From positions 1 to 64,000 of the forward strand of contig DESW01000014.1 in assembly GCA_002361425.1 (NCBI GenBank): a DNA stretch of 64,000 nt, given 5' to 3'. The stretch's first letter is position 1. Every line of letters begins with the position of its first letter. The notes below the pieces were generated by a model, which saw only the letters and a list, made by a program, of their open reading frames with translations, made no database searches and was not told the DNA's origin. Both the position numbers and the translations under genes were made by a program. The stretch is from Candidatus Saccharibacteria bacterium UBA3304. Its GTDB lineage: Bacteria > Patescibacteriota > Saccharimonadia > Saccharimonadales > Saccharimonadaceae. Shown one piece after another: positions 53,252 to 60,704 of this stretch.

Positions 53252-54950
53252 TGAGGTTCAAGAACAAGTGATTAGTAAAATACGCAACATTTTTGGAACG
53301 ATATATAAACATGAAAAACTCTTCGTTCCGCTTGCGATTTTGCTATTTACGATAATTCTATCCATACCGCTACTTAGAACCGGCTATAGTGTCGGGCACG
53401 ATTCAGAATATCATATCGTGTCTATCATTGGCTTGTCTGACTCTACTGACGGCAAGATTCTTACTGGCATGCAGGGTAACCTTGGTTTTGGCGAGGGCAT
53501 TTTCTATCCGCAGCTTAGCCACTATATTGGCGTATTTTTCTATAGAATTATCGGTCCGTTAGGCTTTTCTGCGCTATTAGCGGCGAAGATTGCGAATATC
53601 TTCATGCTGTTCTGCTCTGGTCTAGCGATGTATATATTTTTGCGCGCTATTCTAGGCGAGAAGGCCAAGTGGCGCAATATGCTTGCGACCTATCTATATA
53701 TGGGTGCAACTTACCATATATCATGTATTCTGATTCGCGATGCGATGGCTGAGACCGCGCTTTATATTTTCATTCCAATAGTTGCTCTCAGTATCTTCTA
53801 TCTCGTGAAGAGCAATTATAAGAAGTTTCTTCTCGCATTCGTAATTGGCGTTGTCGGCTGTATGAATTCTCACCTAGTGCTCACTGTTTGGCTAGCAATG
53901 CTTTGTTTCGTATTTGCAATCTACAAGCGCAAAGAAATTTTTACCAAGAAGAATGTTTTATATGTCTTGCTCGGCAGCGCAATAGTATTGTTAATTACGC
54001 TTTCGTTCTGGGGGTACATGCTGATTTGTAAGGGCGCCTGCGACTATTACGTATTTAGCGACAAGATGGTCACGAATGGTTTTGGTCGCGCACATGTAGA
54101 GCTGAAGTTCCTACTGCAACCGATGGATAGTATTAGTAGCATTCGCTTCTGCTTGGATATTGTAGCTTTAGTTTTCTGTACTTATATGGCATTCTTTACG
54201 AAGAAAATTAATGAAAAATATCGCGGCATTGTTAGATTTAACTTGATTTTAATTGCAGCTCTAATGGTATTAGTTTGCGGTATAATACCGATTCAGGTTT
54301 GGCCGAGACTATTTAGTACGATTCAGTTTGCTTGGAGACTGGTAACCTTCATGGTGTTCTTGTTGGCATTTTCGTTAGCGATTTGTCTGTCCTACGTACC
54401 GAAGAATCATGTTCCGGTGCTAAGTGCAGTCATTATTGCTTCTGTTCTCGTGAATGCCTTTTCAGTAAACGGATATGTAAAACTTGTCGACACCGTCAAT
54501 CAGCTAAATCGTACAAACCCGGACTATTTGCCAATGGCTATGCTTAACGATTATCGTGAAGGCAGAGGTTACGTTGTTGATACGGAGCGCATTGTTTTGA
54601 AGCCAGAATTCGGAAAAGCTGAAATTAGAAATATGGTTGATAATGCTGCGAACTTAGACTTCGATATAGAGACAGAATCTAAGACCAAGGTCTCATTGCC
54701 GCGTACATACTATTGGGGCTATGAAGCGACTATAGAATATGCAAGCGGGGAAGTTGAAACGGTTGACGCGAAGTGTGATGAGCATGGTTATGTGATGCTT
54801 AAAATTAATGGAACGGCCCACGTCAAGCTGCGCTATACTGGCAGGGCAGTGTTGCCGCTCATGCGCATTATTAGCGTCGTGTCAGTAACCAGTTTCGCCG
54901 GTACTTATGTCGTGATGTATCTTTGCGATCGAAAAAAGAGCCAAAAATAA
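53241..54950 (+). CDS. Large membrane protein, PTPS-related/GT-C glycosyltransferase-like
   Basis: A protein of 569 residues from the ATG at 53241, overlapping lysS by 11 bases; later starts are possible. Some eleven to thirteen membrane helices are followed by an extracytoplasmic beta-rich domain (about residues 430-530) and a final helix. The first loop has GYSVGHDSEYHIVSI, where an Asp and His could be the metal/lipid-sugar site of GT-C enzymes. The pattern resembles the 'PTPS-related' membrane family. It probably moves a sugar from a lipid carrier outside the cell. Family call moderate. Confidence 0.62.
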   Translation: MIINEVQEQVISKIRNIFGTIYKHEKLFVPLAILLFTIILSIPLLRTGYSVGHDSEYHIVSIIGLSDSTDGKILTGMQGNLGFGEGIFYPQLSHYIGVFFYRIIGPLGFSALLAAKIANIFMLFCSGLAMYIFLRAILGEKAKWRNMLATYLYMGATYHISCILIRDAMAETALYIFIPIVALSIFYLVKSNYKKFLLAFVIGVVGCMNSHLVLTVWLAMLCFVFAIYKRKEIFTKKNVLYVLLGSAIVLLITLSFWGYMLICKGACDYYVFSDKMVTNGFGRAHVELKFLLQPMDSISSIRFCLDIVALVFCTYMAFFTKKINEKYRGIVRFNLILIAALMVLVCGIIPIQVWPRLFSTIQFAWRLVTFMVFLLAFSLAICLSYVPKNHVPVLSAVIIASVLVNAFSVNGYVKLVDTVNQLNRTNPDYLPMAMLNDYREGRGYVVDTERIVLKPEFGKAEIRNMVDNAANLDFDIETESKTKVSLPRTYYWGYEATIEYASGEVETVDAKCDEHGYVMLKINGTAHVKLRYTGRAVLPLMRIISVVSVTSFAGTYVVMYLCDRKKSQK

Positions 54951-54996
54951 AATACTTATGCTTCCATGCTCGCCTACTGGGTGCTAAATTAGGCGC

Positions 54997-55089
54997 ATGA
55001 ATTATATAAAAACTACTATTAATCATCCTTTTCTAGAAATCCTTGAATGCTGCGGCGAGAATACTGAAGTAAATCAGCCTGTAAAATGA
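54997..55089 (+). pseudogene. dprA: dprA 5' segment cut off by an in-frame TGA
   Basis: A leaderless promoter (TAAATT 54985-54990, ending 6 bases before ATG 54997) leads into 30 codons starting MNYIKTTINHPFLEIL and ending NQPVK. These are followed by TGA (55087-55089) and then, in the same frame, LWYQGELPLNRPPVVAIIGAR, the normal start of the DprA Rossmann fold. Homologues read 'PxK-x-LYYxG' here, so the TGA replaces one sense codon; CGA (Arg) to TGA is the simplest route. TGA is an ordinary stop elsewhere in the window. Confidence 0.75.
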
Positions 55090-55107
55090 CTCTGGTATCA
55101 GGGTGAG

Positions 55108-55860
55108 TTGCCGCTGAATCGCCCACCCGTCGTGGCGATTATTGGTGCGCGACGCTGTACGAAATATGGCGAGGATATTGCTTATCATGCGGCATATGAA
55201 TTGGCTCAACATGGCGTCGTAATAGTTAGCGGCATGGCATATGGCATCGACGCTTGTGCGCATCGCGGCTGTCTAGATGCGGGCGGCACGACGATTGCGG
55301 TGCTTGGCACGGCAATCGATAATCTCTACCCGCGCAGTAATTTCGGACTCGCCCAACGTATATTGGAGAAAGGCGCGATAATCTCTGAATATGGGCCTGG
55401 AATCGAAACGCGTGCCTACTACTTTCAGATCCGCAATCGTATCGTATCCGGCTTGGCTGACGCGGTGCTAATTGTTGAGGCGGCCCTCAACTCTGGTACT
55501 TTTGGCACTTATGATTTCGCGCTCAAGCAGGGAAAAGATATCTTTGCGGTCCCGGCGGATATTACGCGGCCAATGTCGGCCGGAACGAACCAGATGCTGC
55601 GTGAAGCGGCTAATCCATATATTGACGTATCGGATATTCTGATTCGTTTTAGTATGAATAAACAAAAAGTTGAGCGCGACCTGTCGGGCTTAAATGAGAT
55701 CGAACGGGAAGTTTATCGACTAATTGAAGACGGAATCGGAAACGCAGATGAGATTGTGCTGCGACTGAATCTAACGGCAGTTGAATTTAATTGTGCCATT
55801 ACGACGCTCGAGCTCGGCGGATATGTGGTGCGACTAGGCGAAGCTTGGGTTTCTCGATAA
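55108..55860 (+). CDS. dprA: DNA-processing protein DprA/Smf (N-terminus interrupted)
   Basis: Binds incoming single-stranded DNA and loads RecA during natural transformation. The 250 residues from an in-frame TTG at 55108 cover the whole Rossmann fold (VAIIGARRCTKYG, IVSGMAYGIDACAHRG, the GPGIETRAYYFQIRNRI basic loop, AALNSGTFGTYDFA, FAVPADI) and a C-terminal winged helix (GNADEIVLRLNLTAVEF). The TTG has no ribosome site, so production depends on reinitiation, readthrough of the TGA at 55087, or a weak start. The protein would lack one N-terminal strand (LWYQG). Confidence 0.8.
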   Translation: MPLNRPPVVAIIGARRCTKYGEDIAYHAAYELAQHGVVIVSGMAYGIDACAHRGCLDAGGTTIAVLGTAIDNLYPRSNFGLAQRILEKGAIISEYGPGIETRAYYFQIRNRIVSGLADAVLIVEAALNSGTFGTYDFALKQGKDIFAVPADITRPMSAGTNQMLREAANPYIDVSDILIRFSMNKQKVERDLSGLNEIEREVYRLIEDGIGNADEIVLRLNLTAVEFNCAITTLELGGYVVRLGEAWVSR

Positions 55861-55884
55861 TGCTTATGCTATAATATAAGTATT

Positions 55885-56796
55885 ATGGCAAACAAAGTAA
55901 TGATTGTCGGCACTGGTAACGTCGGTATGAGCTATGGCTACGCACTCGTTCATCAGCGTACTGACGTAAACGAATTAGTATTAGTAGACATTAATACCGA
56001 AGATGCCGAGGGCGAGGCAATCGATTTGCGTGACTGTCTTGCAGTCGCACCAAGCTATCTCAAGATTTCCGCTGGTAGCTATGCCGACGCGCATGACTGC
56101 GATATCGTCGTTATTACGGCAGGTATCCCGCAGAAACCAGGCGAATCTCGCATGGATCTTCTAAAGAAAAATGCAGCCATCTTCAAAGATATGGTTGGTC
56201 AAATTATGGCATCTGGCTTCGATGGTATTTTCCTCGTCGTCAGTAACCCAATGGATGTGCTTACTTATCTTACTTGGCGCTATTCTGGCTTACCTCCAGA
56301 AAGAGTTATCGGTTCCGGTACCGTACTTGATACTGCACGCTTGCGCTACCGCTTGTCTCAGCGCCTACATATTCATCCGAAGAACATTCACGCTTATCAA
56401 GTTGGCGAGCACGGCGATACTGAGTTTGCTCTCTGGAGCTGCGCTACTGCCGGCGGCCAGCCAATCATGGATCTCGTCAATGGTGATGATCGTACTGAAA
56501 TTGAAGACTATGCTCGTAAAGAAGCCTATACGATTATCGAGAAGAAGGGCGCAACTTATTACGGCATCGGCTCCTGCTTGGCGATGATTACTAACTGTAT
56601 TCTCGGCGACGAGAACCGTATTCTCACGATTAGCAACTATGATGAGTTGAGCGACACTTATAATGGCTACCCAGCAGTGTTGGGCCGCAATGGCGTTGTT
56701 CGCCGTCTAGGTTTGCAGATTTCTGCCGATGAGCAGATTCGCCTTAATGGCAGTATTCGCGCACTTCGCGCCGCCATCGATGAGGTGACAGAGTAG
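55885..56796 (+). CDS. ldh: L-lactate dehydrogenase
   Basis: Reduces pyruvate to lactate with NADH, the likely end of fermentation here. The 303 residues have the NAD fold (IVGTGNVGMSYGYAL), the substrate loop GIPQKPGESRMDLL with glutamine (not arginine) at the specificity position, which marks LDH over malate dehydrogenase, SNPMDVLTYL, GSGTVLDTARLR, and the catalytic histidine in GEHGDTE. Complete, slightly short at the C-terminus. TATAAT ends 9 bases before the ATG. Confidence 0.95.
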   Translation: MANKVMIVGTGNVGMSYGYALVHQRTDVNELVLVDINTEDAEGEAIDLRDCLAVAPSYLKISAGSYADAHDCDIVVITAGIPQKPGESRMDLLKKNAAIFKDMVGQIMASGFDGIFLVVSNPMDVLTYLTWRYSGLPPERVIGSGTVLDTARLRYRLSQRLHIHPKNIHAYQVGEHGDTEFALWSCATAGGQPIMDLVNGDDRTEIEDYARKEAYTIIEKKGATYYGIGSCLAMITNCILGDENRILTISNYDELSDTYNGYPAVLGRNGVVRRLGLQISADEQIRLNGSIRALRAAIDEVTE

Positions 56797-56801
56797 GTCT
56801 A

Positions 56802-56886
56802 TTGACTTTTTGCTAAATCTGTGCTATAGTAGAAATATATACATTACTTACAAGGATAGCCGTTCGGTAGGGGAACGGTTATTTTT
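56802..56886 (+). ncRNA. Promoter followed at once by a terminator: tiny RNA or attenuator
   Basis: TTGACT (56802-56807), a 17-base spacer and TATAGT (56825-56830) predict a start at about 56837. Only about 50 bases later a terminator AGCCGTTC/GAACGGTT with five T (56858-56886) follows. No coding frame fits. It lies directly before the separate leaderless promoter of the PIN-TRAM gene. Confidence 0.55.
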
Positions 56887-56927
56887 GTGGATTTGCTAAA
56901 ACACTAAAAACATTATAAAATATAGAA

Positions 56928-57704
56928 ATGGAATTATTTATTATTATTTTACTTTCGGCAATTTTCGCCGAAACGAGTGCACTTACGGTCCGTGAATTTG
57001 CTCGTAAGTGCGCTCCAACGAAGAATGCACGTCGCAAACTCTTCGTCGATACATCAACTTTAATGGACGGCCGCATCCTCTCAGTTGCAAAGGCTGGCTT
57101 TCTCGGTGATGAGGTTCTTATTCCTCGTTCTGTCATTCGCGAACTTCAGCTTTTGGCTGATGGCAGCGATAGCGAAAAGCGTGCCCGTGCTCGCTTTGGT
57201 CTCGATGTAGCTAATGAGCTTGAGCGCGTAGAATTAGCTAGTGTCGAGATCTTTCAGGATGAAGGTGAACGCGTCAAAGTTGACGAGCGCCTTCTCGCTC
57301 TTGCCAAGGAATATCATGGCGTAATTCTTACGAATGACTTTAATCTCGCAAAGGTTGCCGCTACTGAAAAAATCGATGCGATCAACATTAATGAGCTCGC
57401 TCAGGGCCTGCGCAGTGAATATCTCCCGGGCGATAAGCTTAGTGTAAAGATTGTTTCCGCAGGCGCTAATCCACGCCAAGGCGTTGCGCATTTAGCGGAC
57501 GGCACTATGGTTGTTGTTGATGATGCGGAACGTTATGCTGGTAAGAATCAGATGGTAGAGATTGAGTTTGTTCGCTATCTTCAGACCGCTGCCGGCAAGA
57601 TGATGTTTGCTAAACTTGCCGAACCAAAACGCGCGAAGAAAGAACATAATACGCCAAAGAAAACTACCGGTCGCAATCGCCGTAATAGCGTTAAGGGTAA
57701 ATAA
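56928..57704 (+). CDS. PIN-TRAM domain protein (YacL-like), membrane anchored
   Basis: A putative ribonuclease of 258 residues. One N-terminal membrane segment (residues 2-19) replaces the four helices of YacL. The PIN domain follows with acidic residues in FVDTSTLMDGRI, ELQLLAD and LTNDFNLAKVA, then a TRAM domain (PGDKLSVKIVSAG, GMVVVDDAERYAG-like) and a basic tail (KRAKKEHNTPKKTTGRNRR). TAAAAT ends 6 bases before the ATG. Confidence 0.88.
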   Translation: MELFIIILLSAIFAETSALTVREFARKCAPTKNARRKLFVDTSTLMDGRILSVAKAGFLGDEVLIPRSVIRELQLLADGSDSEKRARARFGLDVANELERVELASVEIFQDEGERVKVDERLLALAKEYHGVILTNDFNLAKVAATEKIDAININELAQGLRSEYLPGDKLSVKIVSAGANPRQGVAHLADGTMVVVDDAERYAGKNQMVEIEFVRYLQTAAGKMMFAKLAEPKRAKKEHNTPKKTTGRNRRNSVKGK

Positions 57705-57733
57705 AAAATCCCCCGTCAATGCGGGGGATTTTT
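57705..57733. terminator. Bidirectional rho-independent terminator
   Basis: AATCCCCCG pairs with CGGGGGATT across a six-base loop, with T runs in both directions. It lies between the PIN-TRAM and PBP genes, which converge. Confidence 0.94.
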
Positions 57734-57741
57734 GATGAAGA

Positions 57742-60477
57742 CTATTTTTTGCTCCAGTTTGCCGTTACGGAGTAACCGGCTGTATCGGTTACGCGTACCG
57801 AAGCACTGGTTGGCTCTTCGGAAGTATCATAAGTGACTGTGCCACTTGCGCTAATCTCGCCGCTCTTGGCAGCAGTACCGTTGACGCTAATAGTGTAACT
57901 CTGGAGGTAATAACGACCATATGAAATACTTGCCGTTACTGTCCAGGTCCCATTTCCGTTATTCTTTACGTCGATGCTTGCATGCGGTTTTGCGTCGCTA
58001 CAACTATGGACGTCATCTTCGTTTTCGGTATCATAACCGCCAGCGTAGTAAGTCTCTTTCTTAGTCATTGGATCGATAATTTTCGAAACCGTGACATCGA
58101 TACGAGTTTCAGCTGGGGTACAGTCGGTAGCTTTCTTCTTGGAAATACTATCGAAAGTCATCGTTTCGTTAGTGATACCGGAAGATTTGGTCTTGTTGTA
58201 CCAGCTTGGCCAGATATCGTTCTTGCCATTAACGCTCATGTGCTGCATGCCGCTAGGTTCGTTAATCTTCATGCCTGCATGCCACTTGCCGTCTGGGCCA
58301 TAAACCTCGGTATGGACACGGTCGATGTAGTTTGCGCTAATCTTGAAACAGACATCGTGGTTGCCGTTACTGAGTGCGCGACCGTCATGGTTGCCGTTCC
58401 AAATTGCCGTAGCAAGAACTGGAGAATAAGAGAGTAGCCAGGAATCCTTTGCCTTGCTTGCGCCATTATCGGTAGTACCAGTCTTTGCTGCGTACCAAGT
58501 CTTATTAGAGGTCCAGCCGAAACCGGACTGCGATGCGAGGCTACCGAAAGTGAAGCGACGAGCGGGGACGTCGGAGAGGATACTGGTGACCATGTAGGCG
58601 ACCTGTTCGTCGACTACGCGTGTGCCCGCAGAATCAGCCCAAGATTCAATTACGTCGCCGGTTGCGTTCTTAACTTCAAGGACATAAGCCAAATCTTTGT
58701 AAACGCCGCCACGTGCTAGGGAGGCATATGCGTTTGCGTGCTCAACTGGACGGACGCCACAACCACCACCGATACCCATGGAGAGACCAGCGGTTTCGCC
58801 GTTTGCACAGTAAGAGACGTCGCCGAGCTTATGCGCGATATCAAGGCTATTCTCGATACCATTAATATATAGTGCCTTAACTGCAGGAATGTTTAGAGAG
58901 CCCGCAAGCGCTTGACGAATAGTAGTATCGCCATAGAAACGACCGGACGCGTTGCGCAATTTACAACGACCGACGTTACCGGAACAATAGAGTCTATCGA
59001 TGTTTTCGTCGCGTAGAATCGTGCCAGGCGCATAGTTGATGCCGTCGCGCTGAATGAAGAGTGGCGCGTAATCAAGAATAGGCTTAATGGAGGAGGCTGG
59101 CTCAAGGAGAGAAGTTGCAGCGTTTACCTGACCATAGCCGGCCTTGTTCCAGTCGTAGCTGCCGACCATTGCGATAACCTGGCTAGTCTCAACATCGACG
59201 GAAACCAAAGTTGCGTTATCGGATCTGTTCTTGTAGAAGATAGTCGAACCTTGATAAACTGCATCTTCGGCAATCTTCTGTGCGCGATAATCGAGCGTGG
59301 TTTTAATCGTGAAGCCGCCTTCGCGCATGGTCTTGATACCATACTTAGCTTCGAGCTGAGACTTAACTTCAAGTACGAACCAAGGAGCTTTAATGCCAAC
59401 ATACTGGTCAGCTTCTGGCTTAATCTTTGCAATAATATCGACCGCCTTTGCTTCTTTCATCTGCTCCTCGGTAATATAGCCCATATCCTTCATTGCGTTA
59501 AGGACATAGTCTTTACGGTTAAGGAGATCTTTATGATAGGTCGTATTGTATGGATTGAAACGACCTGGGTTGTTTGGAATTGCTGCGAGTAATGCAGATT
59601 CAGCGAGATCCAAATCCTTGGCGCTCTTACCGAAGTAAGTCTGAGCTGCGGACTCTACGCCATTACGACGACCACCATATGGTGACTCGTTGAGGTAAAG
59701 CGTAATAATCTGCTCCTTGTCGTACATCTTCTCGACTTCGATTGCGAGAATGGCTTCCTTAATCTTGCGTGGAATACCGCTGATGCCGCGGTCCTGTGCT
59801 TCTTCGGAGAAGTAGACCTGCTTAATGAGCTGCTGGGTCAGAGTAGAACCACCCTGGACCTGCTTGCCGGAAAGCGTACTGAATGCTGCGCGAACGAGAG
59901 CGCCGAAATCAATACCGATGTGGTTATAGAAGTTTCTATCCTCAGCTGCGACAGTTGCTTGGCGCATGTAGGTAGAGATGTCGCCGCCATCAACAACGAG
60001 ACGATAGTCGCCGCTACCTTTATCTTCCCAAAGCACTTCGCCGTTACGGTCGAGATAGACGTTAACAGTATCCTGGACGCGGTTTGCAAGTTCTTCTGGA
60101 TCAATCTCGGACAAATCTTTCTTGAAGTAAAGGAAGAGACCGCCAATTGCAATAATAACAATTAGGATGAAAGCAACAAAAATCTTCAAAAGGCGAATCT
60201 GGTTTTCCTTCGAGAACCACCATTTAAAGAAGCGGTCCGGACGAAGTCTAGCCAAGAAACGCAAAAAAGGATTCTTAGGTAGCTTTGCTAGTTCCTCAGC
60301 TTTTTTACGTGCACGCTGATCTTGTTTTACGCGGCGCTTATAAGCGAGGTTTGAATACAAACTCATGCCATTCTTTTTGGAAGAATGCGACTTCTGGGCT
60401 TCTTTATCGGCCTTCTTCACACTCTTTTTCTTTTCAATGGCTTTCTTGATATTATTCGCAGTTTTCTTAATTGCCAT
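57742..60477 (-). CDS. Class A penicillin-binding protein (transglycosylase/transpeptidase)
   Basis: Polymerises and cross-links peptidoglycan. The 911 residues have a very basic cytoplasmic tail of about 85 residues (Lys-rich), one membrane helix near residues 92-115, a GT51 domain (catalytic EDRNFYNHIG, QGGSTLTQQLIKQ, LYLNESPYGG), and a transpeptidase domain with SSIK (EPASSIKPILD), SLN (AGSLNIPAVKA) and KTGTTDN. The C-terminus adds beta-sandwich repeats of about 120 residues. TATAAT lies 10 bases before the ATG. It diverges from leuS across structured element C. Confidence 0.94.
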   Translation of the reverse strand: MAIKKTANNIKKAIEKKKSVKKADKEAQKSHSSKKNGMSLYSNLAYKRRVKQDQRARKKAEELAKLPKNPFLRFLARLRPDRFFKWWFSKENQIRLLKIFVAFILIVIIAIGGLFLYFKKDLSEIDPEELANRVQDTVNVYLDRNGEVLWEDKGSGDYRLVVDGGDISTYMRQATVAAEDRNFYNHIGIDFGALVRAAFSTLSGKQVQGGSTLTQQLIKQVYFSEEAQDRGISGIPRKIKEAILAIEVEKMYDKEQIITLYLNESPYGGRRNGVESAAQTYFGKSAKDLDLAESALLAAIPNNPGRFNPYNTTYHKDLLNRKDYVLNAMKDMGYITEEQMKEAKAVDIIAKIKPEADQYVGIKAPWFVLEVKSQLEAKYGIKTMREGGFTIKTTLDYRAQKIAEDAVYQGSTIFYKNRSDNATLVSVDVETSQVIAMVGSYDWNKAGYGQVNAATSLLEPASSIKPILDYAPLFIQRDGINYAPGTILRDENIDRLYCSGNVGRCKLRNASGRFYGDTTIRQALAGSLNIPAVKALYINGIENSLDIAHKLGDVSYCANGETAGLSMGIGGGCGVRPVEHANAYASLARGGVYKDLAYVLEVKNATGDVIESWADSAGTRVVDEQVAYMVTSILSDVPARRFTFGSLASQSGFGWTSNKTWYAAKTGTTDNGASKAKDSWLLSYSPVLATAIWNGNHDGRALSNGNHDVCFKISANYIDRVHTEVYGPDGKWHAGMKINEPSGMQHMSVNGKNDIWPSWYNKTKSSGITNETMTFDSISKKKATDCTPAETRIDVTVSKIIDPMTKKETYYAGGYDTENEDDVHSCSDAKPHASIDVKNNGNGTWTVTASISYGRYYLQSYTISVNGTAAKSGEISASGTVTYDTSEEPTSASVRVTDTAGYSVTANWSKK

Positions 60478-60557
60478 AATTACATCTATTATACACTACC
60501 AAGCTTAATTCGTCAGAAAAATAACCATAAGCACTTCAATACATCGTGCAATAAAAG

Positions 60558-60680
60558 CCCTTCAAGTTAGGGCGCTATTCGGAGGCTCTACGGAGGCGAC
60601 GGCCGAGTAGAAGCAGTGTCCGCCCGTAACGACGGGCCGGACGACTGATGTGCCTCTGAAAAGTGCCCTGACGAGAAGGG
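60558..60680. repeat. Structured intergenic element, copy C
   Basis: Nested helices: CCCTTC (60558-60563) with GAAGGG (60675-60680); AGGGCGCT (60569-60576) with AGTGCCCT (60662-60669); GGAGGC (60581-60586) with GCCTCT (60652-60657). Hairpin 1: TCTAC (60587-60591) with GTAGA (60607-60611) around GGAGGCGACGGCCGA. Hairpin 2: CAGT/ACTG, GTCCG/CGGAC and CCCGT/ACGGG around AACG, with a bulged C at 60637. The TATAAT of leuS starts 10 bases after it. Confidence 0.85.
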
Positions 60681-60704
60681 TATTTTATTGTATAATTATT
60701 AATT

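Noticed and set aside
55087..55089. TGA recoded as glycine, as in Gracilibacteria and SR1
   Set aside because: Other genes in the window end in TGA (for example zur and the coiled-coil gene) and no other conserved gene is interrupted by it. The position in DprA is also not a conserved glycine.
60558..60680. Structured elements as rho-independent terminators
   Set aside because: Two of the three copies lie between divergent genes, none has a proper T run after the stem, and the internal two-hairpin core is unnecessary for termination.
60640..60685. Hammerhead ribozyme core (CTGATG... and CTGACGAGAA) in copy C
   Set aside because: The strings resemble CUGANGA and GAAA, but the three helices needed around them do not form and the strings are missing from copies A and B.
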